A stretch of DNA of 6,708 nt from Candidatus Gottesmanbacteria bacterium (GCA_016218275.1 JACREK010000067.1:1-6708); one strand, 5' to 3'. Shown: positions 1 through 5,281, numbered from the stretch's first letter. The notes: generated by a model from the letters alone, not told the origin. Made by a program: numbers and translations.

Positions 1-290
1 GAGTTAATTTTGCTACCGATTATCCCGGGCAAACAGAGGCGGTCGCCGAAGTATTGCGTCGGAAAGAAATAAGTGCTTTAGGTAGCACTTCTGGTAGAGT
101 TAGTGAAAAAGGAGCTTCTTTTGTAGAAGTTTATATCGATCCCCAAACGTTAGAAATTCATGGTAAGGATAGTATAATTCAACAATTATTGCGAGATGAA
201 ACTTGTAGAAAACTCGCCATGAATACATTGACTTTTACCTCTTCCGGCAAAACAGAGATATTTCCAGTGGGAAGACAAAGAAGAAAATAA
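1..290 (+). CDS. C-terminal part of an unrecognised protein (5' end outside window)
   Basis: The reading frame is open from the left edge (first full codon at 3) to the TAA at 288-290, giving about 95 residues with no start that must be used. An internal TTG at 54 is possible, but the frame clearly continues upstream (it reads VNFATDYPGQTEAVAEVLRR across that point), so the gene is most likely cut by the window edge. The visible part is soluble-looking, with mixed alpha/beta character, a hydrophilic middle (GSTSGRVSEKGASFVEVYID) and a basic tail ending GRQRRK. No membrane segment or catalytic motif was recognised, and I do not know the family. The gene converges on the small gene at 357-554, with 66 nt between their stops. 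Confidence 0.6.
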   Translation, partial: VNFATDYPGQTEAVAEVLRRKEISALGSTSGRVSEKGASFVEVYIDPQTLEIHGKDSIIQQLLRDETCRKLAMNTLTFTSSGKTEIFPVGRQRRK

Positions 291-319
291 GGGTTTATAG
301 TATGGTCAGTATGCACTAA

Positions 320-341
320 TTCTACTTTCTCCCCAGTAGAA
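320..341. terminator. weak hairpin between convergent genes
   Basis: TTCTAC (320-325) and GTAGAA (336-341) can form a 6-bp stem with a 10-nt loop in the 66-nt gap between two convergent genes. On the + strand the T-run lies about 20 nt further on (361-372), inside the opposing gene, so this is a poor intrinsic terminator. It may be fortuitous. Confidence 0.2.
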
Positions 342-356
342 ACTTAGCCATTTCTT

Positions 357-554
357 CTACTCTCTTTTTTTTTGCGGTCTCACAGGTACCAGTGGTGTGC
401 CATTAGCGGTAAATAATATTTCTCCCTGAGGTGTCAATTCATCTCTTCCCAATTCTCTATATGGTCCAAGATGAAAGCATTTTTGATCGCGGCTGAGTGC
501 TTTTGCAATTTTTTTTATCACTACTGATTCTGGGGGTTTAATTCCTTCATCCAT
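357..554 (-). CDS. small hypothetical protein, 65 aa
   Basis: Begins with ATG at 554-552 and ends with TAG at 359-357. The product is a small soluble protein with an amphipathic N-terminal half (IKKIAKALSRDQKC) and a Gly/Pro-rich C-terminal half (YRELGRDELTPQGEILF, then a segment ending in PVRPQKKRE). There is no signal peptide or membrane segment, and no family was recognised. The main support that it is a real gene is a well-formed promoter just upstream: TTGAAA, 17 nt, then TATAAT, with the -10 box ending 19 nt before the ATG. No Shine-Dalgarno sequence is visible, consistent with a very short leader. It lies alone between a convergent partial gene and the transposase unit, whose left repeat begins 14 nt upstream of its -35 box. 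Confidence 0.6.
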   Translation of the reverse strand: MDEGIKPPESVVIKKIAKALSRDQKCFHLGPYRELGRDELTPQGEILFTANGTPLVPVRPQKKRE

Positions 555-573
555 AATATTTCAATTGTTGGAA

Positions 574-602
574 ATTATACGATTAATGGAAGTTTTTTTC
601 AA
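574..602 (-). promoter_or_regulatory. sigma70-type promoter of the 65-aa gene
   Basis: On the - strand, TTGAAA (602-597) is followed by exactly 17 nt and then TATAAT (579-574). Expected transcription start is near 567, leaving a leader of about 13 nt before the ATG at 554. The match is 11 of 12 positions to consensus with ideal spacing. Confidence 0.65.
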
Positions 603-615
603 TATTTTGCAGTTT

Positions 616-647
616 TACGGCAATATCCTAAACCTCAGCTGTTTTTT
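616..647. repeat. 32-bp direct repeat, left copy
   Basis: Identical to 1456-1487. It starts TACGGCAATATCCTAAACC and ends in CAGCTG followed by six T. Read on the - strand it would encode KKQLRFRILP and then TAA, the same residues that end the ATPase, but here no gene reads through it. The outer flank (toward 615) differs from the flank of the right copy. Confidence 0.85.
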
Positions 648-667
648 CAGCTCAACTGCTCCTGAAT

Positions 668-695
668 TAGCCTCGCAAGGGCAGCCCTTGCAAAT
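668..695. repeat. REP-like palindrome, left copy
   Basis: 28 nt identical to 1425-1452. The core GCAAGGGC-A-GCCCTTGC (675-691) has perfect 8-nt arms around one central base, so as a hairpin it would be a 7-bp stem with a CAG loop. It is preceded by TTAG (667-670), a candidate foot tetranucleotide. It lies 28 nt upstream of the transposase start, so it could affect transposase expression. Confidence 0.8.
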
Positions 696-722
696 ATCAG
701 CGTAATCTGGTAGAAGAGAAGT

Positions 723-1427
723 ATGCCATCGAAGAATGAAGTAAAAATTTACAGAGAAAACACTTTTTACCATTTGTATAATCGGGGAGTGGAAAAGAGG
801 ATTATTTTTATTGACCAACAAGATTATTCTGTTTTTCTTTCTTATTTAAAAGCATATCTTCTTCCTAAAGATGAAGAGAGTCTACAAAAGAAACTTGCTG
901 ATAAAAAAACTAATTACAAGGAAAAAGATACTATTATTAAATTACTTCGTCTGAATAATTTTAGCGAAACGCTGGAATTACTCGCATATTATCTTATGCC
1001 TAATCATTTTCACTTCTTAGTTTATCAAAAAACTGCTGACGCAATTGATAAATTTATGAACTCTCTAATTACTCGTTATGTTATGTATTTCAATAGAAAG
1101 TACAAACGTGTAGGACCACTTTTCCAAGGAATCTATAAAGCAGTATCGGTCGAAACTAATGAACAACTTATTCATCTCTCGCGATATATTCATCTCCAAT
1201 CATTAGCCTTGCAAGGGCAGCCCTTGCAAGGTAATCAGCCTTCTTCATATCCTAATTATCTTAATCATAATTCACAAGAGTGGGTTAAACCAGAAAAAGT
1301 TTTAACCCATTTTAAAAGCGAAGGTAGAAAATTAATTTCTGTTCACTCTATAAATTCTTATAAATCTTTCGTTGAGAGTAAAAATATCGGCGCCGAAAAT
1401 ATACTTAGGAATTTAACTTTGGACTAG
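723..1427 (+). CDS. REP-associated tyrosine transposase (RAYT), Y1/HUH IS200-like family
   Basis: A 234-residue single-strand DNA transposase of the Y1 (IS200/IS605 TnpA-like) class, which cleaves at hairpin ends through a 5'-phosphotyrosine link. The N-terminus (ENTFYHLYNRGVEKRIIF, about 12-29) is typical of the family. The HUH metal motif is HFH at 95-97 in LMPNHFHFLV. The nucleophile helix follows (Y119 or Y122 in RYVMYFNRKYKRVGPLFQG). Next comes the family segment HLSRYIHLQ (151-159), and then SSYPNYL (174-180). Length is normal, so it looks intact. The start is ATG at 723, preceded by a purine-rich AGAAGAGAAG. Odd points: residues 162-170 (ALQGQPLQG) are encoded by a perfect palindrome matching the flanking repeats, and the TAG stop is the first three bases of the right palindrome. 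It converges on the ATPase, with 27 nt between stops. Confidence 0.93.
   Translation: MPSKNEVKIYRENTFYHLYNRGVEKRIIFIDQQDYSVFLSYLKAYLLPKDEESLQKKLADKKTNYKEKDTIIKLLRLNNFSETLELLAYYLMPNHFHFLVYQKTADAIDKFMNSLITRYVMYFNRKYKRVGPLFQGIYKAVSVETNEQLIHLSRYIHLQSLALQGQPLQGNQPSSYPNYLNHNSQEWVKPEKVLTHFKSEGRKLISVHSINSYKSFVESKNIGAENILRNLTLD
1204..1231. repeat. REP-like palindrome inside the transposase gene
   Basis: Matches the flanking 28-nt palindromes at 26 positions. The two changes (T at 1210, G at 1230) lengthen the arms: CCTTGCAAGGGC (1207-1218), A, GCCCTTGCAAGG (1220-1231) is a perfect 12+1+12 palindrome. It is also preceded by TTAG (1203-1206). It is read in frame as ALQGQPLQG, in the stretch between the conserved YIHL and SSYPNYL blocks, where the family is variable. 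Confidence 0.85.
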
Positions 1428-1452
1428 CCTCGCAAGGGCAGCCCTTGCAAAT
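1425..1452. repeat. REP-like palindrome, right copy
   Basis: Identical over 28 nt to 668-695, preceded by CTAG (1424-1427). Its first three bases are the transposase stop codon. The core hairpin (1432-1448) lies between the two convergent stops, 7 nt after the ATPase stop codon, where it could slow or end transcription from both sides. It lacks a T-run, so it is not a standard intrinsic terminator. Confidence 0.8.
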
Positions 1453-1454
1453 CA

Positions 1455-4142
1455 CTACGGCAATATCCTAAACCTCAGCTGTTTTTTAACTTCAACCACG
1501 AAGAAGGGGATAAGCGCAACTAGTCCTACCAGAAGCCAATGATTAAAATCCAATCTTTGAGTTTTGAATACAAGATTTCCCCAATTTGTCTGAGTTACCA
1601 GAATTTGCAGTATAATTGAGATAATAGCGGTTCCTACCAAATATTTATTGGTGAGAAGTCCCAAGGTGAAAAGTGATTTTCTGCTGCTTCTATTGTTGAA
1701 AGCATGTACCAACTGGGTCAGAGCAAGAGCGGCAAAGGTCATAGTCTGGGCAACCGGATAGGAAAAATTATTCAAAGCAAAAATGAAAAGAGCAAAAATA
1801 GCTGCTCCCATAATACTTCCTTCAATCGTCATATAAGCCCAGCGTTTTTTATGAAGTATGCCTTCCGCAATATCCCGGGGAGGACGTTTCATCACGTCAA
1901 ACTCCGGCGGATCAACTCCCAGAGCAAGAGCCGGCAGTCCGTCAGTAACAAGGTTAATCCACAGAAGCTGGATAGGAAGAAGAGGAAGAGGAGTACCAAA
2001 GAAAACACCTGCGGCAACCACCACCACTTCCGATAAATTACAGGAGATAAGATAACGGATAAATTTTATCAAATTGGCAAAAATGACTCTACCTTCCCTG
2101 ACTGCATCGACAATCGTGGCATAATTATCATCCGTAATTACTAAATCTGCTATCTCGCGGGTGATATCTGTACCTGTTTTTCCCATAGCTATCCCGATAT
2201 GGGCCACGCTGAGTGCGGGTGCGTCATTTACTCCGTCTCCGCTAACAGCTATTTGCATCTCAGGCAGGCTCTTGATAGCCTCTACAATTTTCAGCTTTCC
2301 CATTGGAGATATACGGGCAAAGACATTTACCCCTTTATTTATTTTGTAAGCCAGTTCTTTTTGAGAAAGTTGGGCAATATCATTTTCCGTCAGCGATTGT
2401 TCGCTATTTTTCATAATCCCTGCCTGAAGAGCAATATTTTCTGCAGTCTCTTTATGATCTCCTGTTATCATGATAGTCCTGATTCCGGCCAGCTTTGCCG
2501 CAGAGATGGCTTCAATTACTTCCGGTCGCAATGGGTCCTGCATGCTGACAATGCCTAAATATGTAAGATTGTCTTCCGAAAGAGTATCTTTTTCAATTGC
2601 TGTTTTTACCTCTGTCTGGGAAATTTTTCTATATGCAATAGCTAGATTGCGGTATCCTTCGGCAGCCAGTTTTTGGGCAGTATCTAAGATTTCTTTTTTT
2701 TGCTTTAATGTCAAATTGCATTTTTCCACTATCACCTCAGGAGCGCCTTTGGCAGAAAGCAGATGATCTTTAGTCTGGTCAACACAGGTAACTACACTCA
2801 TCATTTTGCGCTCCGAAGAAAAAGGAACCTCATATACCCTAGGTTGACTTATCTTTATCTGATCAATATTAAGACCTGCCCGGGCTGCGGCAGTAAGAAG
2901 CGCTGCCTCTGTAGTATCTCCGATAATATCAGGGTCAGACCTTGAGTTCCCTAAAGGTCTGACCCTTAATGAAGCATTGTTGGCCAAAACTCCGGTACGC
3001 AGAATTGACTCCAGAAGGGGATTGGCAAGGGGAAAGACCACTTTTTTCTTCTCATCAAAAAAGACTCCGTCAAAATTGTAGCCCTCTCCCTCAATTGCAA
3101 ATTTTTGGCCTGAAAAAAGGCTAATCTTGACTACATTTATCTTATTTTGCGTCAGCGTCCCGGTTTTGTCTGTTGCTATTATTTTAACCGCTCCAAGAGT
3201 CTCAACAGACGGCAGTTTTTTCACCAGTGTTTTTTTCTGTGCCAGTCTTTTGACTCCAAGAGAAAGGACTATAGATACAACAGCCGGCAGACCTTCAGGA
3301 ATTGCCGCAACAGAGAGAGATATGGAGACTAAAAGACTGTCAACAAGAGGCAGCTGCTGCAAATAATTGAGGAGAAAAATAACAGACGCAATTGCCCCAA
3401 TTATATATGTAAGTGTTTTTCCTACTTTATCAAGTTCGACAGTTAAAGGAGTTTTGGTAACTTCTGCAGTTTCTAGAAAGAGGGCTATTTTTCCCATTTC
3501 CGTCTCTTTTCCGGTTGAAACGACAATTGCCTTTCCCCGGCCGGCCAAAATTTGGGTATCTTTATAAATCATATTGGTGCGATCAGCCAGAGGAAGCGGG
3601 ATTTGGGGAAGGTCTTTGGGGTTTTTGGAAACAGGAATAGATTCACCTGTCAGTATACTTTCATCAACTCTTATGGAAAAAGATTCAATTACACGGGCAT
3701 CTGCGGGAATTTTTGCCCCCTCTTCAAGTATGAGTACATCACCCGGCACAATTTGTGCAAATGGAAGCTTTTCAATCCTTTCGTCACGCAGGACAAGCGC
3801 GTACAAAATTTCTTTTTGTTTGAGCGATTCAAGTGTCTTTTCCGCTTGTACTTCCTGGATAAAACCGATGGTGCTGTTTAGAAGCACAATAGCCGCAATT
3901 ACCAGAGCATCAAGCGTCTCTCCCAATATAAAAGAGATGACAGTAGCTGCAAGAAGAATAATTATCAAAAAATTTTTAAATTGGGCAAAGAATTTTAAAA
4001 TTACAGGAGGCTTTTTTTTGGTAGGGAGAAGATTGGGACCGTATTTAGAGAGACGTTTGGAAGCCTCGTTATGTGTAAGTCCGGTGGTTGCGTCAGTTTT
4101 TAATTCTTTTATTACTGATTCGATGGGTAGTTGGTAAAACAT
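1455..4142 (-). CDS. P-type (P2) Ca2+-transporting ATPase, PMCA/SERCA-like
   Basis: An 895-residue membrane pump that uses ATP to export cations, most likely Ca2+. From the ATG at 4142: cation-ATPase N-terminal domain (about 1-45), TM1-2 (about 56-93), actuator domain with TGES at 165-168, TM3-4 with PEGLP at 282-286, phosphorylation motif DKTGT at 325-329 (D325), nucleotide-binding KGAPE at 465-469, TGD at 560-562, hinge GDGVND at 635-640, then six C-terminal TM segments. Calcium ligands known from SERCA are present: E283 (TM4), N702 and E705 (TM5, NLSEVV), N730 and D734 (TM6, NLVTDG). In TM8 Gln810 sits where SERCA has Glu908, as in PMCA, suggesting one Ca2+ per cycle. The ATG is preferred over an in-frame TTG at 4172, whose codons lie in repeat sequence. 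Residues 393-404 come from a palindrome, and the last ten from a 32-bp repeat. No Shine-Dalgarno is visible. Confidence 0.95.
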   Translation of the reverse strand: MFYQLPIESVIKELKTDATTGLTHNEASKRLSKYGPNLLPTKKKPPVILKFFAQFKNFLIIILLAATVISFILGETLDALVIAAIVLLNSTIGFIQEVQAEKTLESLKQKEILYALVLRDERIEKLPFAQIVPGDVLILEEGAKIPADARVIESFSIRVDESILTGESIPVSKNPKDLPQIPLPLADRTNMIYKDTQILAGRGKAIVVSTGKETEMGKIALFLETAEVTKTPLTVELDKVGKTLTYIIGAIASVIFLLNYLQQLPLVDSLLVSISLSVAAIPEGLPAVVSIVLSLGVKRLAQKKTLVKKLPSVETLGAVKIIATDKTGTLTQNKINVVKISLFSGQKFAIEGEGYNFDGVFFDEKKKVVFPLANPLLESILRTGVLANNASLRVRPLGNSRSDPDIIGDTTEAALLTAAARAGLNIDQIKISQPRVYEVPFSSERKMMSVVTCVDQTKDHLLSAKGAPEVIVEKCNLTLKQKKEILDTAQKLAAEGYRNLAIAYRKISQTEVKTAIEKDTLSEDNLTYLGIVSMQDPLRPEVIEAISAAKLAGIRTIMITGDHKETAENIALQAGIMKNSEQSLTENDIAQLSQKELAYKINKGVNVFARISPMGKLKIVEAIKSLPEMQIAVSGDGVNDAPALSVAHIGIAMGKTGTDITREIADLVITDDNYATIVDAVREGRVIFANLIKFIRYLISCNLSEVVVVAAGVFFGTPLPLLPIQLLWINLVTDGLPALALGVDPPEFDVMKRPPRDIAEGILHKKRWAYMTIEGSIMGAAIFALFIFALNNFSYPVAQTMTFAALALTQLVHAFNNRSSRKSLFTLGLLTNKYLVGTAIISIILQILVTQTNWGNLVFKTQRLDFNHWLLVGLVALIPFFVVEVKKQLRFRILP
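1456..1487. repeat. 32-bp direct repeat, right copy, encoding the ATPase C-terminus
   Basis: Identical to 616-647. On the - strand it supplies codons for the last ten residues of the ATPase (KKQLRFRILP) and two bases of its TAG stop. It starts 3 nt beyond the right palindrome, while the left copy is separated from its palindrome by 20 nt. Confidence 0.85.
2931..2966. repeat. 36-nt palindromic element in frame within the ATPase
   Basis: AGGGTCAGACCTT (2931-2943) and AAGGTCTGACCCT (2954-2966) are perfect inverted repeats with a 10-nt loop. The whole element is 36 nt and falls exactly on codon borders, encoding RVRPLGNSRSDP (residues 393-404) between NNASL and DIIGDTTEAALL of the nucleotide-binding domain. 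In related pumps this is a variable loop just before the conserved GDPTE-like block, so an insertion there would be tolerated. Confidence 0.85.
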
Positions 4143-4146
4143 ACAT

Positions 4147-4241
4147 TGATAAATCCAAATGACAAAATCCAAAGATACAAGTCAAATCCAAAGCTCAAAA
4201 ACCAAATAAATTTGACATTTGAAATTTGGATTTTGGATTTT
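4147..4241. repeat. AAATCCAAA-rich inverted-repeat spacer
   Basis: Low-complexity spacer between the membrane protease and the ATPase. AAATCCAAA occurs at 4151-4159, 4165-4173 and 4184-4192, and its complement TTTGGATTT at 4225-4233 and 4232-4240, so the two sides can pair. AAATGAC/TTTGACATTT variants lie between. The right edge touches the protease stop codon (4244-4242), and the left edge is just before the ATPase ATG. No convincing promoter was identified in it, so the ATPase could be read from upstream or from an undetected promoter here. Confidence 0.6.
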
Positions 4242-4886
4242 CTAAATGATTCCTCCCATTTTCGTCGGCAACAGAAACGAGAGGATGAAGTTGACCACGG
4301 GTGAAATAAGAGCTGTTATGGGGGAGCCGCCAAAGAAGGGAAAAATCAAGAGAATTAAAAAAATTATTCCATAGCGCTCTAGAGAGAGCCAATCATTATA
4401 ATATTTCTTTGGAAGGAGTCCTGCTACCACTTTAAATCCATCCAGCGGGTGGATAGGGATGAGATTGAAGACTGCTAATACAATATTAAGTTGAATCAAC
4501 ATTTCAAATAACCCAATAACCCAATAACCCAATAACCCAAAAAAAGGCATGCGGATTAATATAGATAATAAAAGAGCAAATAATAAGTTACTAACAGGAC
4601 CAGCAAATGCAATTAGTGCAGAATCTTTTTTGGGATTTCGGAGATTAAAAGGGTCAAAAGGTGTCGGTTTTGCCCAGCCGAAGAATATACCGGCTCCGGA
4701 TAGCATGGTCATTAGTGGTAATAAAACGGTGCCTATAGGATCAATGTGAACCGTTGGATTCAATGTCAATCTTCCAGCCAGTCTCGGTGTTGGATCTCCA
4801 AAGTGATCAGCCACATATGCATGGGCAAATTCATGGATTGTAATTACAATTATGAGTATTATCCAGCCTATTAAGAAACCTATCAA
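4242..4886 (-). CDS. site-2 protease family intramembrane metalloprotease (M50)
   Basis: A 214-residue polytopic membrane zinc protease, which in this family cleaves substrates inside the membrane. The first segment (about 1-20) carries the zinc motif HEFAH at 18-22. The family's second motif NLIPIHPLDG is at 141-150, with D149 as third zinc ligand. Further hydrophobic segments lie at about 50-65, 88-112, 119-145, 172-186 and 190-207. No PDZ or CBS domain is present, as in the short bacterial members. The start is a TTG (4886) chosen because AAGGAG lies 9 nt upstream and the frame begins with the expected membrane helix. The TTG overlaps the TGA of the four-helix-bundle gene (TTGA), so translation is probably coupled. 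Residues 117-127 (GLLGYWVIGLF) come from four tandem copies of an octamer next to a run of seven A, in the linker before the second motif. Substrate unknown. Confidence 0.9.
   Translation of the reverse strand: MIGFLIGWIILIIVITIHEFAHAYVADHFGDPTPRLAGRLTLNPTVHIDPIGTVLLPLMTMLSGAGIFFGWAKPTPFDPFNLRNPKKDSALIAFAGPVSNLLFALLLSILIRMPFFGLLGYWVIGLFEMLIQLNIVLAVFNLIPIHPLDGFKVVAGLLPKKYYNDWLSLERYGIIFLILLIFPFFGGSPITALISPVVNFILSFLLPTKMGGII
4507..4538. repeat. tandem octamer array (AATAACCC)x4 in the protease gene
   Basis: Four perfect head-to-tail AATAACCC units (4507-4514, 4515-4522, 4523-4530, 4531-4538), directly followed by seven A (4539-4545). On the coding strand it reads GGGTTATT repeats through all three phases without a stop. 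Because 8 is not a multiple of 3, gain or loss of one unit would shift the frame upstream of the NLIPIHPLDG motif. Confidence 0.9.
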
Positions 4887-5248
4887 ATTTGTTTTCTCCT
4901 TTTAGTTCTAATTATTATAGTACTTACTATTTTAACAATTTCCTGTCCTTCTTGCATGAGATCTTTCATTCTTCTAGTGAATGTTGGATTTGTATCTGAT
5001 ATAAGTCTTAGCCAATAGTTAGTTTCCTTACCTTCTTTCCTAACAAGTGTATAACAATGCAGGAAATCTTTGATAGTTTCTGTGCCATCAGCTTCTTGAT
5101 CGTTTGCACCCATGGATGTGGCAGAGCGGGTTATCTGATTGATTAAAATTAGATTTTGAGGTATCTTAGGAAGAGACTTCGTAAGATTTGTCACTCTTAC
5201 TACAAATAGGTAAATTCTTTCATGAATGTCATGACTTTTTTCTAGCAT
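4883..5248 (-). CDS. four-helix-bundle protein (S23 / 23S rRNA intervening-sequence protein family)
   Basis: A 121-residue all-helical protein of the S23 family, first known from genes inside 23S rRNA intervening sequences but common as free-standing genes. Its molecular role is not established. Seen here: an N-terminal helix (DIHERIYLFVVRVTNLTKSLP), the family core QITRSATSMGANDQEADG (38-55, with R41, S42, N49 and E52 typical), and the third-helix signature RKEGKETNYWLRLI (70-83), followed by a last helix and a basic tail (RTKRRKQI). Length is normal for the family. The start is ATG at 5248. It has no Shine-Dalgarno, and AATAACCC directly precedes it. The TGA stop (4885-4883) overlaps the TTG start of the membrane protease, so the two form an operon. 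It is divergent from rpmB. Confidence 0.85.
   Translation of the reverse strand: MLEKSHDIHERIYLFVVRVTNLTKSLPKIPQNLILINQITRSATSMGANDQEADGTETIKDFLHCYTLVRKEGKETNYWLRLISDTNPTFTRRMKDLMQEGQEIVKIVSTIIIRTKRRKQI
4896..4901 (-). promoter_or_regulatory. Shine-Dalgarno for the protease gene
   Basis: AAGGAG on the - strand, 9 nt before the TTG at 4886 and inside the end of the upstream gene. It is the clearest ribosome-binding site in the window and decides the unusual TTG start. Confidence 0.75.
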
Positions 5249-5249
5249 T

Positions 5250-5281
5250 GGGTTATTTGCATATTTGCTTATTGGGTTATT
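5250..5281. repeat. degenerate octamer array upstream of the four-helix-bundle gene
   Basis: Reads as four 8-nt units: GGGTTATT (5250-5257), TGCATATT (5258-5265), TGCTTATT (5266-5273), GGGTTATT (5274-5281). The outer units are identical to the complement of the octamer at 4507-4538, and the inner two have drifted. It abuts the ATG at 5248. Confidence 0.6.

Larger units (their letters stand above)
616..1487 (+). mobile_element. RAYT/IS200-like transposase unit with flanking palindromes and 32-bp direct repeats
   Basis: An 872-nt unit: 32-bp direct repeat (616-647), REP-like palindrome (668-695), Y1/HUH transposase gene (723-1427), the same palindrome (1425-1452), and the same 32-bp direct repeat (1456-1487). 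The two palindrome copies are identical over 28 nt and in direct orientation, each preceded by YTAG (TTAG left, CTAG right). RAYT proteins are known to act on such palindromes with a conserved tetranucleotide at the foot of the hairpin. The right direct repeat lies within the ATPase 3' end, so the unit abuts that gene. Boundaries are inferred: HUH elements normally make no target duplication, so the 32-bp repeats could be element ends, an unusual duplication, or products of recombination. Confidence 0.6.

Noticed and set aside
615..821. 68-codon - strand reading frame ending KKQLRFRILP, a possible truncated ATPase copy
   Set aside because: Only the last ten codons match the ATPase, through the 32-bp repeat. 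The rest is the reverse of the transposase 5' end and its palindrome.
1432..1448. Intrinsic terminator for the ATPase or the transposase
   Set aside because: The hairpin is good, but neither strand has a T-run after it, and it is a dispersed palindrome copy. Any termination role is secondary.
3574..4137. 187-codon + strand frame opposite the ATPase start
   Set aside because: It is antisense to well-conserved ATPase codons, has no recognisable domain and no promoter or ribosome-binding site. It is a shadow of the real gene, as are the other + strand frames between 1704 and 3881.
4143..4172. TTG start giving the ATPase ten more residues
   Set aside because: Those codons are part of the AAATCCAAA repeats, and the family N-terminus aligns from the ATG at 4142.
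4195..4392. 65-codon - strand frame over the AAATCCAAA spacer
   Set aside because: It overlaps the protease gene in another frame and ends in repeat-derived residues (NPKSKFQMSNLFGF).
4507..4538. CRISPR-like or telomere-like array
   Set aside because: Units are 8 nt with no spacers and lie inside a conserved reading frame; there are no cas genes.
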